Source: Planctobacterium marinum (GTDB lineage: Bacteria; Pseudomonadota; Gammaproteobacteria; Enterobacterales; Alteromonadaceae). Taken from it: DNA of 64,000 nucleotides. The stretch spans positions 267,191-331,190 of the forward strand of contig NZ_JAJEWQ010000001.1 of the NCBI RefSeq assembly GCF_020687805.1, written 5' to 3'. Shown piece after piece: positions 17,420 to 26,890 of the stretch (positions are counted from its first letter, which is position 1; every line of letters starts with the position of its first letter). Below the pieces are notes generated by a model. It worked only from the letters and a program-made list of their open reading frames with translations, did no database searches and had not been told where the DNA came from. The position numbers and the translations under genes are program-made.

Positions 17420-18352
17420 TCAGACTTTAACCGGTGATTCAAATCCCTCTGGCTTTAGAGCCAGTACATCACAATCCAGCATATCTATAACATGTTCTGC
17501 GGTATTGCCAATGAGTGCAGCAGATATTCCTTGTCGCCCTACAGTGCCAATGACAACCAGCTCCGCGTCCAGTTGTTTGGCAATGGCCGGGATCACATCT
17601 TCCGGTAATCCTTCCTTAACATGACAAAATTCAGCCCCAATTCCGGACTTTTCAGCGTGTTGCCGCATGTTGTCTTCATGGTGATTTTTAACCGATTGAT
17701 TGTAGGTTTGCGGATCGAATTCAGGAATTTCGATGGCGATGTTTACCGGAGTGCCTGGATAGGAGTTGACCAGATGCACGTGTCCTTTGAGCAATCCTCC
17801 CATCTCAAGACTGGTGGCTGATATCCGATTGTTCAGGGAAATGTGTGCTTCGTCCTCGCTACCGACATTTACCGCGCCAATAATGGCCCCATTTTCAGGC
17901 CAGGCGTGATCCTTAACCAGTAATACCGATTTGGGTGATTTACGTAGCAGGTGCCAGTCAGTGGGGGTAAATATAACGGATTTTAGGGTATCGTGTTGTT
18001 GTGTGCCTTTGACAATCAGGTCGTAATTTTCTGCAATGGCTTCTACGATAATGCTTTCGTAGGGACGATTGTGCCAAACGACTTTGACATCCACGTGGAT
18101 ATCATGGGCATTGGGTTGTTGTTCAATTAATTGCACCAACCATTCAGTACGGTCATCTACCACTGCCTGGCGCATGATCTCGCGCTCTTCGACAGATAAC
18201 ATGGTGGTCATATCATAGGAAAAGTCGTAAATAGACAGAAAGGCAGTCACCTTACCATTACATTTATTGGCCAGTTCCAGTGCCCGGGCCAGTGATTTTT
18301 GCTGCTCTTCGGTTGGATCAACCACTGCTAAAATTTTATTAAAGCCACTCAT
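17420..18352 (-). CDS. uspE: Universal stress protein UspE
   Basis: The 310-residue length equals two tandem Usp domains. The first begins ILAVVDPTEEQQKSLARALELA and contains LIVKGTQQH; the second ends with ELVVIGTVGRQGISAALIGNTAEHVI, a nucleotide-binding-like glycine motif. UspE supports stress survival, motility and aggregation in E. coli. It sits directly downstream of fnr, a conserved pairing. A near-consensus FNR box at 18424-18437 and a TATAAT at 18380-18385 indicate its own oxygen-regulated promoter. Confidence 0.94.
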   Translation of the reverse strand: MSGFNKILAVVDPTEEQQKSLARALELANKCNGKVTAFLSIYDFSYDMTTMLSVEEREIMRQAVVDDRTEWLVQLIEQQPNAHDIHVDVKVVWHNRPYESIIVEAIAENYDLIVKGTQQHDTLKSVIFTPTDWHLLRKSPKSVLLVKDHAWPENGAIIGAVNVGSEDEAHISLNNRISATSLEMGGLLKGHVHLVNSYPGTPVNIAIEIPEFDPQTYNQSVKNHHEDNMRQHAEKSGIGAEFCHVKEGLPEDVIPAIAKQLDAELVVIGTVGRQGISAALIGNTAEHVIDMLDCDVLALKPEGFESPVKV

Positions 18353-18423
18353 AGCATTGTCCCAATTGGTGAAAAGAACATTATAAGTGTAAGAACAGCA
18401 TCAAAGTTTTGCCAGTTTATCTA

Positions 18424-18437
18424 TTGTTATAGATCAA
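18424..18437 (-). promoter_or_regulatory. FNR box upstream of uspE
   Basis: The plus strand reads TTGTTATAGATCAA, one mismatch from TTGAT-N4-ATCAA. TATAAT on the minus strand at 18385-18380 could be the -10 element, which would place the box centre near -58, close to a class I FNR position. The uspE start is 72 bp downstream. Confidence 0.6.
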
Positions 18438-18462
18438 AGAACCTGCAAAAAGAATTTGCCGG

Positions 18463-19191
18463 TTAGCGGCATTCGGGGGCAAAGGTTTTGCTCTTTTCTT
18501 CCAGAATTGCCGGGTTATTGATGTTGATTAGTTTGCCATCCACCGTTAAAACTCCTTCCTTGTTGAATTTTGACAATAGTCGCGAGATGGTTTCAACCGT
18601 TAACCCTAACAAATTGCCAATTTCACTGCGGGTCATGGTGAGCCTAAACTGATTGGCGGAAAACCCCCGTTGATTAAAGCGCAGCGACAGCGAATGTAAA
18701 AAGTAAGCTAAGCGCTCTTCAGCCGTGCGCTGATTGAGCAGCATAAACATCTGTTGATCTTGCTTAATTTCAGCGCTCATGAGCCGCATAAGTTGCTTTC
18801 TTAACGCGGGTAACTCATCAGACAGTTTATCCAGTGTGGCAAATGGGATCTCACAAACCATCGAGGTTTCCAACGCCTGAGTAACGGTTTGGTGGGCCTC
18901 TTCAGACATACTGTCGAAGCCAATAACTTCGCCGGGTAAATGAAATGCCGTAATCTGCTCTTCGCCGTTTTGGCTGATGGCATATGATTTAAATGAGCCG
19001 GAACGAACCGCGTAAAGCGCCTTCAGTTTGTCACCAGTTTCAAAAAGTCTTTCACCTTTTTGGATGGGTTTCTTGCGCTGGATGATGTCGTCCAGTTTAT
19101 CCATTTCGTTGTTGCTTAAATTAAAGGGCAGGCACAACTGACTGAAGCTACAGTTTTGACAGTGAAGAGGATAACGAGCTTGACTTACCAT
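18463..19191 (-). CDS. fnr: Anaerobic global regulator FNR (EtrA)
   Basis: I start at ATG 19191 ([20 protein letters not shown]), giving 242 residues, because this matches the FNR N-terminus; a frame extension to 19275 runs into the preceding gene. The 4Fe-4S ligands are Cys11, Cys14, Cys20 and Cys113, spaced as in E. coli (20, 23, 29, 122). The cyclic-nucleotide-like domain and dimer helix follow. The HTH reads [24 protein letters not shown], with the E..SR residues that read TTGAT. FNR switches on ccoNOQP and other microaerobic genes; perfect FNR boxes lie before ccoN in this window. Confidence 0.96.
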   Translation of the reverse strand: MVSQARYPLHCQNCSFSQLCLPFNLSNNEMDKLDDIIQRKKPIQKGERLFETGDKLKALYAVRSGSFKSYAISQNGEEQITAFHLPGEVIGFDSMSEEAHQTVTQALETSMVCEIPFATLDKLSDELPALRKQLMRLMSAEIKQDQQMFMLLNQRTAEERLAYFLHSLSLRFNQRGFSANQFRLTMTRSEIGNLLGLTVETISRLLSKFNKEGVLTVDGKLININNPAILEEKSKTFAPECR

Positions 19192-19226
19192 TGAATAATA
19201 CAATCCCTTTTCGCGCTGAATCGTTA

Positions 19227-19889
19227 CTATAAATGATGGGACAGGGCTTGTGCAATGGTAAACGCCCCATAGCAAAGTAATGCGATAGCGATGATTTGCC
19301 GTACTCTGGGGGATTTGGTGAAGTTAAGCAGTTCATTACTGGAAAAGGCCAGTAATAAGGTTGCCGGTAGCGTGCCTAAGCCGAAGGCTGCCATCTGTAG
19401 CGCACTGGCAGTGGCACTACCGCTGGCGATACTCCAGGCCAACGTTGAATAAACCAGGCCACACGGTAACCAACCCCAGATTAACCCATAGGGCAGGGCG
19501 GATATCGGGTGTTTAAACGGCACAAATCGCCTGGCGAATGGCGATATTCTGCGCCAGAACAGGGCTCCGAATGATTCCAACCGGGTCAGCAGGCGCCACC
19601 AGTTACCGATATAAGCCCCCAGCAACAACAAAAAAACACCACTGATTAATTGCAATACCACCACACCACTGGCTATCTGGTGACTGAATATCTGGCCCAG
19701 TGCCCCGGCAATAAACCCTGCCAGGCTGTAACTGAATACCCTGCCCAGATTGTAGCTTAACGCATAGGGTAACAGCGGTTTTTCAGGCGGAATGGCGTAA
19801 CTCAAGCCAGCAATAACCCCACCACACATTGCTCCGCAATGCACGCTCCCTGCAATCCCGATTAAAAACGCGGCAAATAGATCGTTCAC
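19227..19889 (-). CDS. Sulfite exporter TauE/SafE-like (DsbD-like fold) membrane protein of the cbb3 locus
   Basis: The 220-residue product has about six membrane spans and the motif [10 protein letters not shown] in the first. [17 protein letters not shown] in a middle span contains a second cysteine. This is the usual cbb3-adjacent membrane protein that follows ccoS; it has been proposed to work in copper delivery or maturation of the oxidase. It begins 8 bp after ccoS, so it is in the same operon. The family name TauE/SafE does not prove sulfite transport here. Confidence 0.85.
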   Translation of the reverse strand: MNDLFAAFLIGIAGSVHCGAMCGGVIAGLSYAIPPEKPLLPYALSYNLGRVFSYSLAGFIAGALGQIFSHQIASGVVVLQLISGVFLLLLGAYIGNWWRLLTRLESFGALFWRRISPFARRFVPFKHPISALPYGLIWGWLPCGLVYSTLAWSIASGSATASALQMAAFGLGTLPATLLLAFSSNELLNFTKSPRVRQIIAIALLCYGAFTIAQALSHHL

Positions 19890-19896
19890 GAGCAGA

Positions 19897-20082
19897 CTAT
19901 TTTTCGTTGGGTGGCTTAGGTTTAGCTTTGGAAGCGTCTTTTACGTCATCATCAAACAAGATACTGTGTCCATGACGCTCAAGGTCTTTGAACTGTTCGC
20001 TGCGTACCGCCCAAAAAAAGATTGCGATTGCGACAAGTACCAGAATGATAGCTAAAGGAATCAATACGTAAATAATGCTCAT
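19897..20082 (-). CDS. ccoS: cbb3 oxidase maturation protein CcoS
   Basis: The 61-residue product has one N-terminal span (IYVLIPLAIILVLVAIAIFFWAV) followed by SEQFKDLERHGHSILFDDD, the CcoS signature. CcoS is needed for correct cofactor insertion in the CcoN subunit. It begins directly after ccoI (1-bp gap between genes). Confidence 0.93.
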   Translation of the reverse strand: MSIIYVLIPLAIILVLVAIAIFFWAVRSEQFKDLERHGHSILFDDDVKDASKAKPKPPNEK

Positions 20083-20083
20083 G

Positions 20084-22486
20084 TTACTTGTCTTTTTGTG
20101 TATTAATACGAAGCGAGTTAAAGGTCACAATTAGCGAACTTAGCGACATGCCGATGACCGCACCCCAGGGGGGAAGTAATCCACTGACTGCAAAAGGCAG
20201 TACCAGCAAATTGTAACCCAAAGCCCAGGCAAAGTTTTGCTTAATAATGCGTTGTGTTTTTAACGACACTTCCAGCAAGGTGTTAATCGCTAAAAAATTG
20301 TCTTTCAGCATGATAATGTCAGCGGCATTTTGGGCGAAATCACTGGCGCCATTCACCGCTACTGAGATATCTGCACCGGCCAGAACCGGTGCGTCATTGA
20401 CCCCGTCACCCACCATTACAATGACTTCGCCTTTGGCTTGCAGGGTTTGCAGGTACGCCAGTTTCTGCACGGGCTTAACGCCATACTGATATTCCGGGAT
20501 AGACAATTTATCCGCCAGAATAGCGACTTTTTGCTGGTTGTCACCGCTTAGTAAAACAGATCTGCCGCGATTTAATTGTCTGAAAAAGGGCTCGACTTGT
20601 TCTCTTAACGCGTCTTCCAGGTAAAACTCAGCTATCGGGATTTGTTCTCCGGTTAGTGTTACTTCGCACAGATAAACGTCGGCCTGCTGTACCTTAAAAT
20701 TTGCTCCCGCAAAGTGACAATTACCGATGCGGTATCGCTTTTCGTGTAGCTCCCCTGCAATCCCTTCTCCCGGGAAAACTACGACCTCCTGACAGGGAAG
20801 GTTAGTGGCGCTGTCAAAGGCTTTAGCGATGGGGTGTTCTGAATAGGCTTCTATTGACGCGGCGACAGAGAGTACCTGTTCATCAGAGAGGTTACTGTGA
20901 TTTTCCCAGCGCTGAACTTTGGGCTGGCCTCGGGTTAACGTACCGGTTTTATCAAAGGCAAATACGGTTACCTTGTTTAAGGTCTCTAACAGGTCGGTAC
21001 GTTTGATCACCAGGCCGTTTTCATTGAGTTTGCTCATGGCTGCGGTGAAGGCGGTTGGGGTAGCCAGTCCAAGCGCACAGGGGCAGGTGGCAACTAATAC
21101 CGAAACCGTAATCCACAGTGCGTCGGCCGGTGCTTTTTGATGCCAGTACAGGAAGGTAAGGGTGGCAATCAGGAGTACCAGGGTAACAAAACTTCCGGCG
21201 AGTTTGTCTGCCGCGATAGCAAATTTAGGTTTTTGTGAAAAAGCCAGTTCCTGTGCGCGACTGATCTGGTTAATGGCTGAATCTTTTAATGCTGTACTAA
21301 CCGTGGCGATAATAGGCGCCGATAAATTTATCGTGCCGCCAAAAACGGGGGCATTAATGGTTTTACACACCGGTGCAGCTTCCCCTGTGAGAATCGCTTC
21401 GTCCAGCTCTGTGGTGCCCTGAGTAATGATGCCATCGACGGGCACAGTATCGCCAACTTTGATCTGAATTTGCTGTCCGGGCCTGATGGTTTTTGCCGGC
21501 ACGTCCTGAATCTGGCCATCATCAGCGACGAGTCTGGCAAATTGAGGTAACTGACGACTGAGGTTATTGCCGGTAATTACCGCTTTTTGGCGGCCTTTGT
21601 GTTCGAAGTAGCGACCAATAAGCAATAAAAAGATAAACATGCAAATTGATTCGAAAAACACTTCTCCATGGTTATTGAAGGTTGCCCAGGCGCTGCTGGC
21701 CCAGGTTACTACAATGGCGATACTCACCGGCATGTCCATATTTAAGGTTTTTGCGCTCAGTCCATTTAACGCGCTGATGATAAAAACTGAGCCGGAGTAA
21801 AAAACCACAGGGGTACTTAAGATCAGACTTACCCAATGCAAAAACTGACGCGTCTCTGCATCCAGGTTCCCAAATACCCCAAAATACAGTCCAAATGCCA
21901 ACATCATTACCTGCATGGTAAGCAGGCCGGCTAGTCCAAGTTTTTTAAGGAAGTTTTTGTTTTCCGTCTGGAAAATCGTTTCATGCTGGTCCGGTTGAAA
22001 GGGTCTGGCCCGATAGCCTATTTCAAAAAACAGGTTGAGTAGCTGGCTCAATGTCAGACTGTCTTTGTCCCAGCGTACTGAGGCGCGCCTGGCACTGACA
22101 TCAACCCCTACCATTCGCACTGCCGGGTTGCTGTTTAGGCGCTTTTCAATAAGCCAGGCGCATGCCGGGCAATTTAACCCTTCGACGGTAAGTTGAACTT
22201 CTGCAAATTGATTGTTTTGGCTGATGTATTCGTCAGTGAGTTCTGGCAGGTCGTAAATTTGAATATCTTTGCGCAAACTATCCGGGAGAGCATCGGCCCT
22301 GGCCGCAGGTTCCGTGCGAAATTTATAATAGTCTTCCAACCCGGTAGCGACAACGGAACGTGCAACTTCGAGACAACCAGGACAACAAAATTGTCGCTGT
22401 TCATGCAAAACTTCAGTGCAAAACTGACTGTTGTCCGGGATTGTTTCGTTACAATGAAAACAATGGCCTGTTGCCACGTTGTACAT
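20084..22486 (-). CDS. ccoI: Copper-transporting P-type ATPase CcoI (FixI)
   Basis: The 800-residue product has a cysteine-rich N-terminal DUF-type metal domain (HCFHCN, FCCPGC). A heavy-metal-associated domain with LNCPACAW follows, then eight predicted spans with the CPC ion motif (TCPCALGLATP), the phosphorylation site DKTGTLTRG, and GDGVNDAPVL. CcoI exports copper to the periplasm for the CuB centre of the cbb3 oxidase. The start overlaps the end of ccoH (ATG at 22486), so the two are coupled. Confidence 0.95.
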   Translation of the reverse strand: MYNVATGHCFHCNETIPDNSQFCTEVLHEQRQFCCPGCLEVARSVVATGLEDYYKFRTEPAARADALPDSLRKDIQIYDLPELTDEYISQNNQFAEVQLTVEGLNCPACAWLIEKRLNSNPAVRMVGVDVSARRASVRWDKDSLTLSQLLNLFFEIGYRARPFQPDQHETIFQTENKNFLKKLGLAGLLTMQVMMLAFGLYFGVFGNLDAETRQFLHWVSLILSTPVVFYSGSVFIISALNGLSAKTLNMDMPVSIAIVVTWASSAWATFNNHGEVFFESICMFIFLLLIGRYFEHKGRQKAVITGNNLSRQLPQFARLVADDGQIQDVPAKTIRPGQQIQIKVGDTVPVDGIITQGTTELDEAILTGEAAPVCKTINAPVFGGTINLSAPIIATVSTALKDSAINQISRAQELAFSQKPKFAIAADKLAGSFVTLVLLIATLTFLYWHQKAPADALWITVSVLVATCPCALGLATPTAFTAAMSKLNENGLVIKRTDLLETLNKVTVFAFDKTGTLTRGQPKVQRWENHSNLSDEQVLSVAASIEAYSEHPIAKAFDSATNLPCQEVVVFPGEGIAGELHEKRYRIGNCHFAGANFKVQQADVYLCEVTLTGEQIPIAEFYLEDALREQVEPFFRQLNRGRSVLLSGDNQQKVAILADKLSIPEYQYGVKPVQKLAYLQTLQAKGEVIVMVGDGVNDAPVLAGADISVAVNGASDFAQNAADIIMLKDNFLAINTLLEVSLKTQRIIKQNFAWALGYNLLVLPFAVSGLLPPWGAVIGMSLSSLIVTFNSLRINTQKDK

Positions 22487-22965
22487 TAAGGCTCCAGAAT
22501 AATGTCAGAGGCAATTGGTAAAGACACGGTTTTTCTGATTTTCCACGACTCATCAAAAGGGGTCAGGGTAAGACGCCATTTGCCTTTTGTTTCATTGCGC
22601 AGTTCCCCTGAATAAACGCCTTCAGCGTTGCGGGTTAACATGACAAAAAAGTCCTTGTCTTGCAACGTGGCATGAAAAAAGTCCAGTTTTAATGCTGCAG
22701 CGTCCGGTGGCAATGCCTGTTGGAAAGTCACATAGATCCGGTTTTCTTGTAGTGTTAGCGCCGCAACGAGGTTGAGCTGTTTAGCCATACGCTTTTTACT
22801 GATGGATTGGTTTATCGCTTTCCCTTCTTTGTAGTAATCATCCGAGACCATGGAGTTTTCACTGGTGACAGCCAGATAGACGATGGTAAAACCAAGTACC
22901 ATTGATATCGCCGGAATGGTGATTAAAAACCAGGGCCAGAATTGTTTGTACCACTTTTCAGCCAT
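22486..22965 (-). CDS. ccoH: cbb3 assembly protein CcoH (FixH)
   Basis: The 159-residue product has one N-terminal span (FWPWFLITIPAISMVLGFTIVYLAV) after the motif WYKQFWPWF, then VSDDYYKEGKAINQ, the FixH signature. A periplasmic beta domain follows. CcoH stays associated with the oxidase during assembly. It starts a second transcription segment after the terminator at 23001-23028. Confidence 0.93.
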   Translation of the reverse strand: MAEKWYKQFWPWFLITIPAISMVLGFTIVYLAVTSENSMVSDDYYKEGKAINQSISKKRMAKQLNLVAALTLQENRIYVTFQQALPPDAAALKLDFFHATLQDKDFFVMLTRNAEGVYSGELRNETKGKWRLTLTPFDESWKIRKTVSLPIASDIILEP

Positions 22966-23000
22966 TTTTGTTTGCCTTGTAAATCGTCAATTGCGGTCAT

Positions 23001-23028
23001 AAAAAAGCCCCGGGCTAAAAGCCGGGGC
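23001..23028 (-). terminator. Terminator between ccoP and ccoH
   Basis: GCCCCGG (23007-23013) pairs with CCGGGGC (23022-23028), and on the minus strand the stem is followed by six T. It separates the structural genes ccoNOQP from the assembly genes ccoHIS. Confidence 0.8.
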
Positions 23029-23049
23029 CTTGTTAATTATACCGTGCCT

Positions 23050-24003
23050 TTAAGGTTGATAAGACAGGCTGTAAACATAAGCTGCAACAACGTGAATCTT
23101 ATCTTCACCTAAGCGTTCGTTGAACGCCGGCATAACGCCATTTCTGCCATAGGTTAAGGTTTCAGTTACTGCCCGATGACTACCGCCATACAACCAAATG
23201 TTGTCCGTCAGGTTAGGGGCTCCTAATGCCTGATTACCGGTGCCGTCCATGCCGTGACAGGCGGCACATACCGCAAAGCGTGCTTTACCTTTGTCTGCCA
23301 GGTCCTGATCGACACTTCTGCCACTCAGGCTTAGCGCATAAGCAACTACTTCTTCTATGCCTTTCTCGCCCATGGAATCAATCCAACCAGGCATGGCACC
23401 CTGACGTCCGTGGCGCAAGGTTTCTTTAATTTTTTCCGGAGTACCACCATACAACCAATCGTTGTCTGTCAGGTTAGGGAAGCCGGTTGATCCTCTGGCA
23501 TCGGAACCGTGACACATGGCGCAATTCTGTAAAAACAGACGTTGTCCCACTTTTAACGCTTCCGGATCGTTAACCAGTTCTTCTATAGGACGGTCAGCAA
23601 TCGCTTTAAAGACAGGATCAAATTTCTGAGCAGCGAATTCCAGTTCACGGTCGTACTGTACAATTTCACCCGCTTCTTTTGCGGCAATCACGGCGGCTCT
23701 GGATTCTTCTAAAGAGCGAATATCCTGGTGAGAGCTCTTCCAGCCAAGTAAACCCTGGAAGTTACCCAGACCCGGATAGAGTGCAAAATACACTAAAGCC
23801 CAGACGATAACTGCGTAGAACATGTAGGTCCACCAAACAGGTAACCCATTGTTGATTTCAAGGATGCCATCAAATTCATGATGCATATCATCGCCTTCTT
23901 CAACGCCGGTTTTGTTTTTTAAACACCAGCGTAATAACAGAAAACAACCCAGTATTGTGCCAAGTGAAATTACACTTACAAAAATACTCCAAAAGCTACT
24001 CAT
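23050..24003 (-). CDS. ccoP: cbb3 oxidase dihaem cytochrome c subunit CcoP
   Basis: The 317-residue product has an N-terminal span, a second span (VWWTYMFYAVIVWALVYFAL) and two class I cytochrome c domains with CAMCH and CAACH haem sites. Distal methionines probably lie in GAMPGW and GVMPAF. CcoP accepts electrons and passes them to CcoO. Its ATG overlaps the end of ccoQ by 8 bp. Confidence 0.95.
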   Translation of the reverse strand: MSSFWSIFVSVISLGTILGCFLLLRWCLKNKTGVEEGDDMHHEFDGILEINNGLPVWWTYMFYAVIVWALVYFALYPGLGNFQGLLGWKSSHQDIRSLEESRAAVIAAKEAGEIVQYDRELEFAAQKFDPVFKAIADRPIEELVNDPEALKVGQRLFLQNCAMCHGSDARGSTGFPNLTDNDWLYGGTPEKIKETLRHGRQGAMPGWIDSMGEKGIEEVVAYALSLSGRSVDQDLADKGKARFAVCAACHGMDGTGNQALGAPNLTDNIWLYGGSHRAVTETLTYGRNGVMPAFNERLGEDKIHVVAAYVYSLSYQP

Positions 24004-24181
24004 TGTCAGAAGACTCCCGATTTGTGCTTGATGATTTTTGTTTTGGCTCGTCGTCGAAAACTAAATTGGCCGCTTCATCAAACCCTGCTTTAGACTTTTT
24101 ACTGTAAGCCCAAAGCACAATACCTATAAAAAATACAAATACCGCAACAGTGAATATACTGCCTATCGTACCGTAATCCAT
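23996..24181 (-). CDS. ccoQ: cbb3 oxidase small subunit CcoQ
   Basis: The 61-residue product has one span (IFTVAVFVFFIGIVLWAYS) followed by a charged tail with NLVFDDE, as in CcoQ/FixQ. It stabilises the interaction of CcoP with the CcoNO core. It sits between ccoO and ccoP in the standard order. Confidence 0.93.
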   Translation of the reverse strand: MDYGTIGSIFTVAVFVFFIGIVLWAYSKKSKAGFDEAANLVFDDEPKQKSSSTNRESSDNE

Positions 24182-24189
24182 AATGTCAC

Positions 24190-24801
24190 CTACTTAAGTG
24201 CTGTACCCAGTGACTGAAGATAAGCAATCAATGCTTGCATTTCAGTCTTGCCTTCGACCGCCTCCTGCGCACCGGCGATATCTTCGTCGGTATAAGGAAC
24301 ACCAAAGCCTTTGAAGATTTCCATCTTTCTGGCGGTGTGTTTACCATCAAGCAGGTTTTCATCTAACCACGGAAAAGCAGGCATATTGGATTCAGGTACG
24401 ACGGCACGAGGGTCCATCAGGTGAGCATAGTGCCAGTCATCACTGTATCGTCCGCCAACACGAGCGAGATCAGGACCAGTACGTTTGGAACCCCACAGGA
24501 AAGGGTGTTCCCAGACAGATTCACCAGCAACTGAGTAGTGGCCGTAACGTTCTGTTTCAGAGCGAAACGGACGAATCATCTGACTATGACAGCCCACACA
24601 GCCTTCGCGAATATAGATGTCTCTGCCTTCCAGTTGCAATGCCGTGTAAGGCTTTAAACCATCTACGGGTTTCATAGTTTGTTGCTGAAACATCAAGGGA
24701 GTGATTTCAACCAGGGCACCAAAGGAAATGGCGACTAAAATAAATACGGCTAACAGGCCTGCATTTTTTTCTACGAGTTCATGTACGTTTTTCATCGGCA
24801 C
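24190..24801 (-). CDS. ccoO: cbb3 oxidase monohaem cytochrome c subunit CcoO
   Basis: The 203-residue product begins with a span ([20 protein letters not shown]), then has [17 protein letters not shown] with one CXXCH haem site and [19 protein letters not shown]. These are the standard FixO motifs. It relays electrons from CcoP to CcoN. It begins 3 bp after ccoN. Confidence 0.96.
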   Translation of the reverse strand: MPMKNVHELVEKNAGLLAVFILVAISFGALVEITPLMFQQQTMKPVDGLKPYTALQLEGRDIYIREGCVGCHSQMIRPFRSETERYGHYSVAGESVWEHPFLWGSKRTGPDLARVGGRYSDDWHYAHLMDPRAVVPESNMPAFPWLDENLLDGKHTARKMEIFKGFGVPYTDEDIAGAQEAVEGKTEMQALIAYLQSLGTALK

Positions 24802-24804
24802 TCC

Positions 24805-26247
24805 TTACGCTGGCTGAGCTTCACTGGCAGCAGCATCTTGCGCTTCTGCTTTGTCTTCACTGGTGATGGTTTTATAGCAGTTGTATGCCATTAGCAGCAT
24901 ACCTGTCACTACGAAACAGCCACCCAGGAAGCGAATGAAGTAGAAGGGCATTGAGGCTTCAAGACTTTCTACAAAACTATAGGTCAGAGTACCGTCAGCG
25001 TTAACTGCGCGCCACATCAGGCCTTGCATTACACCAGAAATCCACATGGCAACGATGTAAAGCACCACGCCTACCGTTGCTAACCAGAAATGTACGTTAA
25101 CCAAACGGATGCTGTACATACCAGGTTTATTAAACAGGATAGGGATCAAGTGGTACAAAGAACCGATAGATACCATGGCAACCCAGCCTAGCGCACCCGA
25201 GTGCACGTGACCGATTGTCCAGTCTGTGTAGTGAGAAAGAGCGTTAACCGTTTTAATGGCCATCATAGGTCCTTCGAAGGTAGACATACCGTAGAAAGAC
25301 AAGGAAACAATCAGGAAGCGCAATACCGGATCAGAGCGAAGTTTATGCCACGCGCCTGACAGGGTCATAATACCGTTGATCATGCCACCCCAGGATGGAA
25401 CAAACAGTACAACCGACATAACCATGCCCACTGACTGAGTCCAGTCAGGCAGTGCCGTGTAGTGCAGGTGGTGAGGACCAGCCCAGATATAAAGTGAGAC
25501 CAGTGCCCAAAAGTGAATGACGGATAAACGGTAAGAATAAACCGGGCGTCCGGCTTGCTTTGGAACAAAGTAGTACATCATGCCCAGGAATCCGGCCGTC
25601 AGGAAGAATCCGACCGCATTGTGGCCGTACCACCATTGCATCATAGCATCTACGGCACCGCCATAGATGGAGTAAGACTTGGTTAATGAAACCGGAACCG
25701 CCAGGCTGTTGCCGATGTGCAGTACCGCAACCGTGATAATAAATGCACCAAAGAACCAGTTGGCAACATAAATATGAGACACTTTACGAATAATAACGGT
25801 GCCAAAAAAGTTAATAAGATAGGCAACCCATACCAGTGTAATGAGTATGTCGATGGGCCACTCCAGCTCGGCGTACTCTTTGGAAGACGTTAAACCCATC
25901 GGCAAGGTGATCACGGCTGACAATATAATGGCTTGCCAACCCCAAAACGTAAAGTTAGCTAACTTATCGCTAAATAGTCTAACTTGAGAGGTGCGCTGTA
26001 CCACGTAATAAGACGTTGCGAACAGAGCACAACCACCGAAAGCGAAAATTACTGCATTAGTATGCAGAGGTCTTAATCGCGAAAAGGTCAGCCAGGGCGT
26101 GTCAAAATTCAATGCTGGCCAGATGAGCTGCGCGGCAATTAAAACGCCAACGCCCATACCAACGATACCCCAAATAATCGCCATAACAGCGAATTTGCGG
26201 ACTACGTCGTAGTTATATTCAGAATGATCTCGGGTCATTTCACTCAT
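24805..26247 (-). CDS. ccoN: cbb3 oxidase catalytic subunit CcoN
   Basis: The 480-residue length and about 12 spans fit FixN. Haem and CuB histidines are visible in [43 protein letters not shown] and [11 protein letters not shown]. It reduces O2 at high affinity and pumps protons. It is the first gene of ccoNOQP. Two perfect FNR boxes lie upstream (26450-26463 and 26602-26615), consistent with induction at low oxygen. Confidence 0.97.
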   Translation of the reverse strand: MSEMTRDHSEYNYDVVRKFAVMAIIWGIVGMGVGVLIAAQLIWPALNFDTPWLTFSRLRPLHTNAVIFAFGGCALFATSYYVVQRTSQVRLFSDKLANFTFWGWQAIILSAVITLPMGLTSSKEYAELEWPIDILITLVWVAYLINFFGTVIIRKVSHIYVANWFFGAFIITVAVLHIGNSLAVPVSLTKSYSIYGGAVDAMMQWWYGHNAVGFFLTAGFLGMMYYFVPKQAGRPVYSYRLSVIHFWALVSLYIWAGPHHLHYTALPDWTQSVGMVMSVVLFVPSWGGMINGIMTLSGAWHKLRSDPVLRFLIVSLSFYGMSTFEGPMMAIKTVNALSHYTDWTIGHVHSGALGWVAMVSIGSLYHLIPILFNKPGMYSIRLVNVHFWLATVGVVLYIVAMWISGVMQGLMWRAVNADGTLTYSFVESLEASMPFYFIRFLGGCFVVTGMLLMAYNCYKTITSEDKAEAQDAAASEAQPA

Positions 26248-26449
26248 TATTTACCATCTTCCACATGTGTTGAGTGTTAATTTCTACGCCTGCAACACCA
26301 GTTAAAACCAGTGTCCTCGATAACCATAGATAACTAATGTCAATTGTACAAATTATGCACATATTTGCCGAGTTTAAATGGTAGAGGATTTTCAGGCGGC
26401 CAAATGATAAGGGTTTTGGGCCCAAAAAGATAGTTTCATGGCCACTAAC

Positions 26450-26463
26450 TTGATCTTGATCAA
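26450..26463 (-). promoter_or_regulatory. FNR box 1 upstream of ccoN
   Basis: TTGATCTTGATCAA is a perfect TTGAT-N4-ATCAA palindrome, 203 bp before the ccoN start. TATCTT follows on the minus strand after 17 nt, shorter than the usual class II spacing, so its role may be auxiliary. Confidence 0.75.
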
Positions 26464-26574
26464 TGAATCACTAATCTTACCTAACCTATTGATTACCTTT
26501 GTTAACTTTCTATTTACATTTGGCTGGATTTAGCCTCATTTTGATCCCGGTGGGGTTAATATTGACAGCAATTG

Positions 26575-26615
26575 ATATTACTACGATGGCTATTTCAAAT
26601 ATTGATGTATATCAA
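26575..26615 (-). promoter_or_regulatory. FNR box 2 with -10 element upstream of ccoN
   Basis: TTGATGTATATCAA at 26602-26615 is a perfect FNR palindrome. On the minus strand TAATAT (26580-26575) follows after 21 nt, which is close to the spacing expected for a class II FNR promoter directed at ccoN. Confidence 0.75.
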
Positions 26616-26842
26616 ATTTTACTGCCGCAGTTGGCAATGCATTTTGTTCCGGGCACAGTTACGGCAATAGATGATAGGAATCATCTGTGAAGGAGTGAAT
26701 AAAAGCTTTATTGGAAACTGGCCGGGGGGTTGTAACTGCACTCTGCCAGTTTGCGGATCGGTTTTCTGATGGCTGTTATTGGTCAGGTTGACTGATTTAG
26801 ATTTAATGAAATAGTTTTTTAGAAGCTTTGTCGGCAGGAACC

Positions 26843-26878
26843 AGAGAAAAACTGCAATTCGACCTGCAGTTTTTCTCT
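26843..26878 (-). terminator. Terminator after the bacterioferritin pair
   Basis: AGAGAAAAACTGCA (26843-26856) is perfectly complementary to TGCAGTTTTTCTCT (26865-26878) with an 8-nt loop. The 14-bp stem lies 13 bp past the bfr stop codon. Confidence 0.75.
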
Positions 26879-26890
26879 CGCAAATTCGTA

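Larger units (their letters stand above)
26248..26842. other. ccoN upstream regulatory region, no gene
   Basis: About 600 bp between bfr and ccoN hold two FNR boxes and no convincing gene. A 63-codon hydrophobic frame on the plus strand at 26499-26690 lacks a ribosome-binding site. If the distal FNR promoter is used, ccoN has a leader of roughly 320 nt. Confidence 0.55.

Noticed and set aside
19192-19275. N-terminal extension of FNR to 19275.
   Set aside because: It overlaps the preceding membrane protein gene and is not found in FNR proteins, which begin close to the cysteine cluster.
26499-26690. A 63-codon hydrophobic frame on the plus strand upstream of ccoN.
   Set aside because: It starts at a TTG without RBS and runs through an FNR box and its -10 element.
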